DNA from: Spirogloea muscicola
Taxonomy: Eukaryota > Streptophyta > Zygnematophyceae > Spirogloeales > Spirogloeaceae
DNA length: 64,000 nt
NCBI GenBank assembly: GCA_009602725.1
Contig: WELB01000048.1
Span: 241,053 to 305,052 of the forward strand
Reading direction: 5' to 3'
Part shown: one piece after another, positions 10,567 through 19,729 of the stretch
Layout: each line of letters starts with the position of its first letter
How positions within the stretch are numbered: the first letter of the stretch is position 1
Made by a program: the position numbers and the translations under genes
Notes under the pieces: model-generated
Databases searched by the model: none
Told to the model about the DNA's origin: nothing
The model's input: the letters and a program-made list of their open reading frames with translations, nothing else

Positions 10567-12391
10567 TCAGGCGTTCGCAAGCTGTCTATCTCGTGCCGTC
10601 AGTGGCACGTATCGCACGCCCATGGCACTGTGGCGCCGCACGGTCCCATCTGGCTCCTTGTCTACGACCTCCAGGTCCTGCACCAACAGGGTCACCACAG
10701 TGACCTGCTTAGCATCTGTCTTGCTGTGTAGCAAATTTCCCTCCCCTTTTTTGCACATCATACGCTTATGGACCTGTGAACTTGGATACACCATCAGTAA
10801 CTGGCTGGAAGCCACGGGCAAACTGCTAATCATATCGTACACCACCGCCTTCAGAGCATATATACCTGGAATATGCTGCCGACTGGGACAACCATGCGCC
10901 CGCCTGGCCGCAGCTGGTCCACGAGCTCCTGCGGAAGCTCTATAAGTGCGAGGTAGCAGCACGTGCGTTGGCGGCTGTTATTGAGAAGCAACAGCTGTCG
11001 CGCAAATGCAGAGCTCCAAGTTCACATTGCCTCCTATCCGCGGCAACATGAATTGCAGCCACATGTGCGCAGCCAGCAAAGATGCCGCAGGCCTGTCTGT
11101 GGCTGCAGTGATCAAAATAGAGCATGCCCACCGGCAGCGGCTGCTCCGACGTGGATGGCGTGATAGGGCCCATCCTGCGCATGCCCGAGCCGTCCATCTG
11201 CCACTGCAGGCTCACCAATGAAGACTTCAACTTCCAAATCATTCTGCTGGCAGCACACATGGAGCAGGATGCAGGAGGCAAGAGGGCAGCACTTTATGCA
11301 ATCATGGCAGCAAATAAGGGGCCAGGCTCACAGTGAATGCTGAGGCTGCCATTCTCCAGCAGCTGGCCAGCCTTGCCCTTGCTGATGGCTTTCAGGGACC
11401 GCTCGACAAGCTCTGGGATGTGCTCAACACCAACAACCCTGCCCTCCTCTCCAACCTGGCCAATTGCGAGCACCAGTGACAATATGAGGTCGATCTACTC
11501 CACAGATATCTTAAGAGGAGGAGTAAAATCACACAGGTTGTGCAAAGTAGTAGCAGGACAGAGGAGGTTGGTGTCGGCCAATTCACCAGCAGCGCCATGA
11601 TGGCGGTAAGGTAGCCGGAGCCTGAGCCGACATCCAGGACACGCATGCCAGGCTGGAGATGGTCGGCGAGCAGCGACAGGCAGTAGCCGTGCTGCGACAC
11701 CCACTCTGCGGGTACTCACAAGACTGACCCAAGGACCATGATACTACCAACAGATGTCACATAGTAGCAAGTTCTCCACTAACAACTAGCCTTAGCGGCA
11801 AGCATTCCAGACTTCTGGCAATTGGGTTGGTTGCGGCAGACAGTGGCAGCATAACTTGCCCAGCAATGTGCAACTTTTACGTTCTGAGGACGTCTCACAG
11901 TGCACAGCTAAATCAAGCAGTCTCCTCTCGCCTCTGTGGGCGGGAGCTTGCGAGCCAATTCCCTCACCATGTGCGGCGCGGAGATGGTCGCGTTGTACCC
12001 TGAAACGCCGCAGCAAGAGGTGGGCGACCGGCGCCGTCAGTCAGGCGGCCCCAGCGGCGGCGGCTGCAGAAGCACCAGGAGCTAGCTTGCCGCCAGAGAG
12101 GCCGCACCGATGAGCTGGGGGCTGTCCTCGTACGCGCCGCCTCCGGGCTGCACGAAGTCCGCGCGGTCCACCTGGCGCATGGCCGCCGCCACGCGCTCCG
12201 ACGAGACTATGCCATTCTCTGCGGCCGCCAACGGCGAGAGCTCGTGAGCATCACCCTCGCCATACTCGCTGTGGCGGCAGTGGCGGGGGCCTGCACAGCA
12301 AATCCCGACGACGGTAAGGCGCTCCGTGGGCCTCACTCTCCAGCTGCGCCACGAGGCTGTCGTTGTCGCGGCCCGAGCTGCGCCAGCTCAT
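10567..12391 (-). CDS. PCMT: Protein-L-isoaspartate O-methyltransferase
   Basis: The eight exons are 12391-12337, 12218-12108, 11999-11968, 11691-11587, 11455-11332, 11203-11132, 10939-10866 and 10677-10567. Phases match throughout and give 227 aa, the usual length for the family. The enzyme uses SAM to methylate isoaspartyl residues and start repair of aged proteins. Marks in order are MSWRSSGRDNDSLVAQLEK, VDRADFV, the substrate loop YNATISAPHMHGYC, SAM motif I VLDVGSGSGYLTA, VVGVEHIPELVERS, GPYHAIHVGAAA, LRPGGRMVVPVGS and the C-terminal GVRYVPLTARD. The same frame stays open upstream of the chosen Met to about 12730 through an Ala/Pro/Arg-rich stretch, so a plastid-targeted longer form is possible, as known for a plant PIMT2 isoform. 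Confidence 0.95.
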
Positions 12392-12435
12392 GGCCGCCAG
12401 CCGCTGATCGCGCGCCGCAGCCGGCAAGTACGACG

Positions 12436-12470
12436 GGATGGCGGCGGCGGCGGCGGCGGCGGCGGCAGCG
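12436..12470. repeat. GGC triplet tract at the PIMT 5' end
   Basis: A near-perfect GGC repeat that encodes poly-Ala in the possible N-terminal extension of the PIMT gene. Confidence 0.8.
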
Positions 12471-12794
12471 GTGCTGGGAGCGGCAATTCCGTCGTCGGCC
12501 CCACGCTCTCTGGGCGCCCGCGTACTGTCAGGAGCCTCTTGGGAGCTCCGCAAACTCGCCGCCGGGAAGGCCCGCGCCGTCGCCGATGCTGGCGGCCGTT
12601 GGGTGGCGATGCCGGCCTTCCGTCGGTGACCGGCAGCAGGTGGTATGTCCAACGTCGAAGACTCAATCCGCAACTCGATTTGAGCTTTCCGGCCTCTGAA
12701 ACGGAAGCGCTGAAACACGCAACTAAGCAAGTTCCATTGTAGGACAATCAGTCAGTAGCCTCTGGTTAGCATTTCGTGCGCACCGCGCGTCTTC

Positions 12795-12987
12795 TCTCTG
12801 GTTAGCAGCCGCAAGTCACAGACCACCCGCCGGAAGCAGTTCCCTTGACGAAAGCCTCCATTCTTCCTTGACGGAAGCTAGAGAGAGAGGCTGCAGGCAC
12901 GGCCAGCACGCGAATGCAAGGCGTGGGCCACGGACCGGTGGAGGGACATGGACAGGCGCAGTGCTCCAGCTCTTCCAAAGAAAAGAT
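12795..12987 (-). mobile_element. 5'-truncated LINE 3' coding end
   Basis: On the minus strand this reads LSMSLHRSVAHALHSRAGRA and, after damage, CDLRLLTR, matching the C-terminus of the LINE B family (VSLQRSMARALHLRAGRA then DLRLLSRGY). It abuts the 3' tail of the full LINE that follows, so one LINE probably inserted next to or into another. Confidence 0.65.
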
Positions 12988-15900
12988 TTCGTGTATTTGA
13001 AACAAACGAAGGCCAAAGGCCAAGTACAAAGGCAAGCACATCTAAAGACCTACATAATCTACAGCTAAGTGACCCGCTCAGTAACCACGGGTCAAAACAT
13101 AAAGGTCGCTAATCGATGCCTGAATACTAGATGTCAGATACGAAGCCCTTCTGCCACCAACTAGAGCTCGGCCAGCTTTCTGGTGCAAGGCATTAGCCTG
13201 AGCACGCTGCAAACAGGCCGAAACACGTCGTCGCAAGAAAGACAGATATGCAGCTGGCAAGCCCAACTCAACCGGAAACACATCTGCACGACGTGTGTAG
13301 CCTAGATTGGCAATGTTTTGGAGGAGGGTGTGGAAACGAGGACCCAGACAACCAAAGACGTCGATTGCCGCTGGCAGGAGCTGATCGCATTGAGGGTAGT
13401 CGGAGTAATGCTGCAGCTTTCTTTGTTCTGCAACGCCCACTGCGTGACCAGCGATGTGTGTGGATGCTGGTCCCTTGTACGCCTCCGTTACCACAACGTC
13501 GACCAGGGCCCGTGGTCCTCCACCAGGTTGCACGCCCACAATGTCAAGTGTGCGGCGATGATGACGTCCCTGGCCGTCCGTGGTGATAGGCATGATATCG
13601 TTGACTTCCACGACTGCACGGTAGCCGGCGTCGCGCATCAAACCCGCCAGGGCATCGCGGAGGAGGTTGTGGATGCCCACCACTTCTGGCCCAGTGGGGC
13701 ATCTCAGCATGTGAGTGGCGAGCTCAGCACCCTCTGCACGGAAGCCGCACTCGCACTGCCGCACCCCGACCAGGCAGTTAGGTGGGAGGCCGAGGAAGAG
13801 TTGAAGCGAAGTCCGAAAGGCCTCGGAGCTGATGCTGAAGGCGTTGGCGACGGCGTGAGAGGTGATCCAATCCGTGGCACCAGGTGCGGCTAGAGAAGTA
13901 AGTCTTGCCAGGCTCCTTGGATTATTCACAATCTCTGGCAGCCTCCTCAACCTTCTGCGACGTTCGTCTTCCACTGCCGTAACCAGTCTGGATTGTGCCC
14001 CTCTATCGGAAGCTTGGGCGAGGGTGGAGAATGGCGTGAGAAGGGGCTGGAGAGAGGGGAAAGAGCCGATGGCTGAGTCGCGGATGATCCTCAGATCCAC
14101 TTGGAAGGGGAAGGGGCCTTCCTCCACATGGCGTACAGGGTCGTGGAGGCAAGGAAAGCGTATGGGTAGCAGAGAGGCGATCTGGTGCCAGCAGCCCAGG
14201 AAAGCTGCTTGCGCCGTCTGCTCCAACGACCGGCAGCCAAGGCCGCCCATGCGGGTGGGAAGGGAGGCCTGGAGGGAAGCTGCAGCTGAGGGGAAAGATG
14301 AAGAATGTAGTAGGGATGCCAGGGATTGCTCAAGGGAGTCATCGTATTCCTTGTAGAGATCCACCACCATGCCTAATGGGGCGACTGTCCGTTGAAGATA
14401 GCAAGCCCGTTGGCCGATGAAGCGGGTGAGGATGGCCAACGCCAGCTGTGTGTCCCCAAGGAGGGGAAGGGAAGGGAGGGGGGCGAGGTGTTTATGAAGG
14501 CGCTCCCGCAAGTCCACCGCCACATGAGCTGGTGTACGGAAGGGGACCTTGAGGATGGCCAGGCCATTGGCAGGGGTCTGACAGCCGTGGGGGAGCTGGA
14601 GGTTGGCGGGGAGACCGCGTGGGGACCAGGCCACGCTCTTGGACGGGCAGACCCGCAGGCCCATCTGGTCCAATTCACGAACGAGCAATGGGTAAGCCAT
14701 CATGACTTCAGCTGGAGGTCCAATGATGTGTGTGTCATCCGCGTAGGAAGGGAAGAGAAGGTCTGGGTGTTGGCTCTGGGTGCGCCGAATAGCCGGGGAA
14801 TGTGCCAAGGCAAACAGGATTGGGCTAAGGGGATCCCCCTGGCGTGTGCCAGAAGATGACCACAGCGTCTTCCACGACTCTCCGGCTTGCCACAGCAGCC
14901 GCCCTGGGCGGCCATACGCCATGAGGAAGAAGGGTATGAGGGAAGGGAAATGGTCGCGCAGCTCCTCCATGATGACACTGCGCTCCACTGTATTAAAGGC
15001 GTTACTGATATCCAGCCCCAGGACCATCAGTGAAGGGTTCACGTCAAGAGTAGCGCGGATGCCGTGGACGAGGGCCTCCGCCCCGCAAGACATGCCAGCA
15101 CCAAATTGGTGAGAAGATAGATGGTTGGCCAGCTGAGGTTTCAGCACGCTGCACACGGCCTTTGATACCAGCCGCATGACAACCTCCGTCATCGCGATGG
15201 GTCTCACACCGCCTGTTGGCTTCGCAAGGGCTAGCAGGTGGCTGGAGTTTAAGGCGGCGGCAATGCGTGGTGGAATGGCAGCTCTGGCGATGTGCCGGCA
15301 GGTGGACAGGAACAGGGAGAAACTCCTCTCATCCCCATCAAGAAAAAGGTCCTGTAGGTGCTCGAAGAGCCATCCAGAAGGGCCTCCAGACACCATCCGG
15401 GGGGCTTTGGTCAGGGCCACAGGGAGCGCCTCTGCCGATAGGTCAAGAGGATTGGGGAGCTCGCCGTCCCAGGGCTCGAGGGGGTGTTGTGGAAGGGGGT
15501 GGAGCTGACGCAAGATAGCCTCTGTGGCGTCGTTGGTAGTAGCCAGGGGGTCAGGGCAAAGGGCCTGAGCGGCCCGGGAAAGTTCGCCTGCCCTGCCAAA
15601 GCGTCTTGCGCGCGCTAGATTGCCAGCTGTGGACTGTTGAGAGGGCTGGTTGACAGATCCATTGCGCGCCCGCCGCTGCGAGAACACGACCCGAGCAGCT
15701 GCTGCACGCTGCAGAACCAACTCCTCCCATTTTCCACTTGCAAATGCAGCCAGTCTGTCCTGGAAAGTCTTGCGGCCTCCGACGCCAAAGGAGGGAAGAT
15801 GGCCAAGAACAAGCTTGGGAAACAGCATGTACAAGGCCCAGGCCGCCTCGTCCATAGAGTCCGCTTCAATGCGTGCGAGGTAAGGCGTGAGAACCTTGGT

Positions 15901-16490
15901 GCACTCACGACGTGCCCATCTGGGGATGTGGCGAAGGTTGCGAATGCCGTCAGGGATGAGGAAGGGGGTGAGGTCCACTGTGGCAGCCCACTGCCAGCTC
16001 GCTGAAGAAGGTGGTGGTGGAGGCCGGACGGTGCCCGGCACATGTGAACTTGCTGCCAGCTCCTGCTGATTCTGGCGATTGCGGCAGTGATAGGCATGGA
16101 CTGGCAGCCCTCTCGAGCGGAATCGTTGCTGGCATACTGGGCAGGGGACTCTCTGGTCTGGAGCATTTGGGGGGCCCGTGTGGGCTGGGCTCCGGCCGTG
16201 AGACCGATCCTGCTGATGGCGAGGTCGTTCTTGATGGTCACCGGCTGGATGGCGTCTCACGACAGCAGGAGGAGGCAGCAAGGGAGGTCGAGGTACGGGT
16301 AGAGGTAACACGGGAGGAAGAGGAGCTAATGGTGGCGGCGGGACTGGTGGTGGTGGTGGTGGTGGTGGAGGTGGTGGTGGTGGTGGCGGTGGCAGTTCCA
16401 GGGCGGGGACTGGTGCAGGCACTGGTGGATGCGCAGCTGGAGCTTGGGTGACTTGATGGCTTTTGCCAAAGTGACTTGATCGCTTTTGCT
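12988..16490 (-). mobile_element. Full-length LINE A (REL-endonuclease non-LTR retrotransposon)
   Basis: This contains the long ORF 13078-16422 and a 3' tail of about 90 bases (12988-13077). The last stretch of the element (about 12988-13103) recurs at 18836-18952. At the 5' side, a 17-base unit GTGACTTGATNGCTTTTGC occurs twice (16448 and 16470), like the short tandem repeats seen at some LINE 5' ends. I see no poly-A tail or clear target-site duplication. The 5' limit is approximate. Confidence 0.8.
13078..16422 (-). CDS. LINE A polyprotein: zinc finger, reverse transcriptase, restriction-like endonuclease
   Basis: A single open frame of 1114 aa. An N-terminal Pro-rich tract (about residues 9-60, from a CCA/CCG repeat) leads to a C2H2-type finger CPVCQQRFRSRGLPVHAYHC. 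The reverse transcriptase shows KPTGGVRPIAMTEV, motif A LGLDISNAFNT, motif B GTRQGDPLSPILFALAH and motif C SYADDTHIIGPP. C-terminal are a Cys/His knuckle (CECGFRAEGAELATHMLRC) and a PD-(D/E)xK-like endonuclease core (RRTLDIVGVQ, then RALVDVVVTEAY). The protein ends DLYVLTRGY. This order (finger, RT, knuckle, REL endonuclease) is that of the R2/NeSL/CRE-like non-LTR clades, which often insert at set sites. The frame is unbroken, so the copy may be young or active. Confidence 0.88.
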   Translation of the reverse strand: MPAPVPALELPPPPPPPPPPPPPPPPVPPPPLAPLPPVLPLPVPRPPLLPPPAVVRRHPAGDHQERPRHQQDRSHGRSPAHTGPPNAPDQRVPCPVCQQRFRSRGLPVHAYHCRNRQNQQELAASSHVPGTVRPPPPPSSASWQWAATVDLTPFLIPDGIRNLRHIPRWARRECTKVLTPYLARIEADSMDEAAWALYMLFPKLVLGHLPSFGVGGRKTFQDRLAAFASGKWEELVLQRAAAARVVFSQRRARNGSVNQPSQQSTAGNLARARRFGRAGELSRAAQALCPDPLATTNDATEAILRQLHPLPQHPLEPWDGELPNPLDLSAEALPVALTKAPRMVSGGPSGWLFEHLQDLFLDGDERSFSLFLSTCRHIARAAIPPRIAAALNSSHLLALAKPTGGVRPIAMTEVVMRLVSKAVCSVLKPQLANHLSSHQFGAGMSCGAEALVHGIRATLDVNPSLMVLGLDISNAFNTVERSVIMEELRDHFPSLIPFFLMAYGRPGRLLWQAGESWKTLWSSSGTRQGDPLSPILFALAHSPAIRRTQSQHPDLLFPSYADDTHIIGPPAEVMMAYPLLVRELDQMGLRVCPSKSVAWSPRGLPANLQLPHGCQTPANGLAILKVPFRTPAHVAVDLRERLHKHLAPLPSLPLLGDTQLALAILTRFIGQRACYLQRTVAPLGMVVDLYKEYDDSLEQSLASLLHSSSFPSAAASLQASLPTRMGGLGCRSLEQTAQAAFLGCWHQIASLLPIRFPCLHDPVRHVEEGPFPFQVDLRIIRDSAIGSFPSLQPLLTPFSTLAQASDRGAQSRLVTAVEDERRRRLRRLPEIVNNPRSLARLTSLAAPGATDWITSHAVANAFSISSEAFRTSLQLFLGLPPNCLVGVRQCECGFRAEGAELATHMLRCPTGPEVVGIHNLLRDALAGLMRDAGYRAVVEVNDIMPITTDGQGRHHRRTLDIVGVQPGGGPRALVDVVVTEAYKGPASTHIAGHAVGVAEQRKLQHYSDYPQCDQLLPAAIDVFGCLGPRFHTLLQNIANLGYTRRADVFPVELGLPAAYLSFLRRRVSACLQRAQANALHQKAGRALVGGRRASYLTSSIQASISDLYVLTRGY

Positions 16491-16689
16491 GTTATAATGG
16501 AAGAGCTCTTTCTTTCGAGAGGCCAGCTCAAAAGCCCAAAAGCCCATAAAGCAGCACAGTTGCCCATCGTAGGGGGTTTGATTGTTCTGCGTGGATGTAT
16601 GTTCCATGAAATGAGACACAAGCTGCAATCAAAAGCTCGTCAGAGTGTCATGGTAGGATATGGTGAACACGTGAGAGGGTGGACTGTTT

Positions 16690-19065
16690 GATCTTGAGAG
16701 GAGGAGAATGGTGTCCAGCAGAGATGTAGTCTTTCATGAGAAGAAAAGTCCACATTACTCTACTTTTCTGTAAGGATCATCGGAGACAGTCGAAAATGTG
16801 CAATGGTAGCCTGTATCTTAAGAGACTGAGATTGTGACTGATGTGGAGGCAGGGTCTGTATTTTGGCGATGGAGTGGAAGCCAGGACAGTAGGTGTGGAT
16901 CTGGAAGAGACTACTGCTACAGTGGGAGTGCCGAGTCACAGGACAGATATTCGTGCTCTTGCTGCTGTTGTCTTCCATGAGCCTTTCACTTTTCAAGAAG
17001 CCATGAGTACTGCCAAAGCATTCAAATGGAAAGCAGCTGCAGAAGCAGAACTGAGCTCCATCAAGGAGCATGATACTCGGGATCTGTAGACTTACCAGCT
17101 GGCAGGAAGGCTATATCCAGCAAATGGGTGTTCAAGATTCAAGCTGAAGGGCGATGGGTCTGTGGATAATTAAAGCACATCTTGTGGTCAAAGCTTGTGC
17201 ACAGAGGGAAGGCATAGACTACAATGAGAGATTTACTGCTGTTGTCAAGAACAGTGCTGGTGAGGAGTTTGCTGGTTATTGCAGCCATCTATGACTTGGA
17301 ATTAGAGCAAATGGATATGACTACAGCGTCCCTGAGTAGGGATCCAGAAGAAGAGATATATGAATGCAGCAACCTGCAGGTTTTGAAGTGAAAGGCAAGG
17401 AGAGCAGAGTGTGCAAGCTCAGGAAAGCACTATATGGTCTTAAAGAGCGCCCAGGGCTCGGTAAGCACAGATTTATACTCTACTTCTGTGCCAAGGCTTT
17501 AATGGATCTGAGGCTGATCATAAACATTTCATTTTCTCAATTCTTCAAATTTTTCACTTGGTCTAAAATGGGATTAAGAAGAGGCACTCTCCTTAAGTTT
17601 CTGACTTTAGTAAGTGGAAATTAGGTGGGGAAAGCCCATGTGGGGAACCTTTTGGGTATGGGATGATCGTTTTTACTTATGTTTCATGTTCTCTTTATTT
17701 GTTACGGTGCCTTACATTTTCAAAAGTTTTCAGCAGAACTTGTTTCTCTCTTTGTGTGTATAGGACTGTTTAATATACTCATCATCAAATTCTCGGTGAA
17801 TTGGTGAAACATCTTGCACCAACCTTCAAGAATTACTTAATTTGATGTTCCCATTCAGAAACTCTATTTTCATGTTCACTTCAATTTTGCTTATCTTTGT
17901 CTCCTTTCTAATGCTCACTTCTTTTTGTGTGTGAATCACGTGTATATGTGTGAGAGGGAGCAACCTGCTAAAGTTCTGAAGCTGTATGTAGATGATCTGA
18001 TTTTAATGGGAGACACAGCTATTGAAGTGGGAAGAGTAATGCAAGAGCTGAGTAGTAAGTCAATATGAAGGATCTTGGGCCCTTCAGTACTTTTCGGGTA
18101 TTCAAGTAGAGAGAAATAGAAGCAGAAAGGTATTGAAATTGGGTAGGTCAAAGTACATAACTGAAGTCTTGGACAGGTTTGGTATGCAAGATTGCAACCT
18201 TATCTCCACGCCACAGGATACAAGGCTCTCGTCTGCGCTAGGATCAGGGACCAAGAGACTTCAAGACAGACAACAGATGGCACAGATGCCTTACAGGGAG
18301 GCAGTTGGATGTTCAATGACGTTGCTGTGGCAGCACGTCCAGATATAGCAGCAGCAGTGAGAGTGATTGCTCAATCTGTACAAGAACCTGGTTGGGACCA
18401 TCTGCAAGCTGTGAAGAGGATCATGCGATATTTGCAAGGGACCAAGAATCTCTGTTTGATTTACAATATACGGGAAATAAATCTGATGAATTGTAGGCTT
18501 TTGTGATGCTGAGTGGGCAGGAAGTCTGGTTGACAGAAGGTCGGTGATAGGTTATACTCTTGAGCTGGGAGGAGGAGCAGTCAGTTGGAGTAGTAGGAAA
18601 CAGCAGACTGTGGCGACTTCAAGTGTTGAGCAGAGTACATGGCAACGACTGCTGCAACAAAGGAAGCAAGCTGGCTGAGGAGACTACCACAAAAATGTGG
18701 ATTCCTTCGTCAGGTGCAACCAATCTGTTCGGTGATAGTCAAGGTAGTTTGATCAAGAATCCTGTCTATCATGCTCGTAATAAAGCATACAGAGATACAA
18801 CATCATTACATCAGAGAAGCGGTAGACGAAGGAAATTCGTGTATTTGAAACAAACGAAGGCCAAATGGCCAAGTACAAAGGCAAGCACATCTAAGACCTA
18901 TATAACCTACAGCAGAATGACCCGCTCAGTAACCGCGGGTCAAAACATAAGACGAAGGAGTCATCAGGATGCAATACTGTAGTACAACAGATATGACTGC
19001 AGATATTCTCACGAAGGGCTTGCCAAAGCCGAAGTATGATAAATGTAGAAGTTTTCCAGGTCCGG
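16690..19065 (+). mobile_element. Ty1/copia-type LTR retrotransposon fossil (pol part)
   Basis: Pieces of copia pol in order: the start of the RT domain (FTFQEAMSTAKAFKWK), the QPAGFEVKG / LRKALYGLKE segment, the VDD active-site region (LKLYVDDLILMGD), KYITEVLDRFGMQDCN and the RNase H region up to about 19065. It is broken, with several breaks, and lacks gag, protease and most of integrase. An AT-rich stretch (about 17465-17940) interrupts the RT region and a LINE A tail is inserted at 18836-18952. No LTR pair is visible. The decay suggests middle to old age, older than the LINE A tail inside it. Confidence 0.8.
18836..18952 (-). mobile_element. 5'-truncated LINE A 3' end inserted in the copia fossil
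   Basis: This matches 12988-13103 with few changes, including the end of the ORF (GTYGG-type TRG codons), the GACCCGCTCAGTAACC segment and the tail to CGTGTATTTGAAAC. It is in minus orientation. It shows that LINE A has retrotransposed elsewhere with heavy 5' truncation. Confidence 0.8.
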
Positions 19066-19729
19066 CTGATTGAGTAGGAGTTGAATGTAGCAACATGATG
19101 AATCAGCGGGCCGGGATGGGTGACCATCCCCCCCGGGCAGGGTCACCACCAGCATGGAGCGCAAAAACCCCCGACGGGGTTCGGATGCAGTACAGAACAA
19201 GCCTTGGGCTTCTCACCGAGCCCTGACATTGTGGGTTAGCCCCAGCTTTTCGTGCTCTTGAGATGCTATATATAAGTACGGTGCACTTAGATAGGACAAG
19301 GCCGTGCTGATGTGCAGACTGAGGCATCTCATGCAGCTTCCCTTACTGCCACTTAGGTTAGTTGTGCATGGATCTCATTCTCGTCCGACATTACCTCCTG
19401 GATATGCAGGCCCTCAAGCGCGTGGGGAATCCTCGAGATGGTATAATACTTATGCGAGTCGCGAGCTCGTCATGTCCACTACGAGATCGCCTATGTTGGG
19501 CTTGCCCATACGGGAGCTACGAGTGGCTGTGTTGTGCATGCTCCTTCTTACACAACCATGCACTGTTCTCCTACACACGTAGAGAAGCTCACGAAGCTAA
19601 GGTGCTCACTAGTAAAGAACGACGTGGTACTTCTTTAGCATACGCCTGGTTAGGATCCTTATAAGCCGTGCCGATATGTCCAACTACACATACAGGTACA
19701 CACAAAGATGTTCGCTCAGGCAACTGGAA
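19066..19729. other. Non-coding stretch with a TATA-like box; possible LTR remnant
   Basis: This begins right after the copia RNase H region. It holds a GC-rich hairpin-like block (19105-19160) and TATATATAAG near 19269. It could be part of a 3' LTR, but no partner is seen. No gene is supported. Confidence 0.35.
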
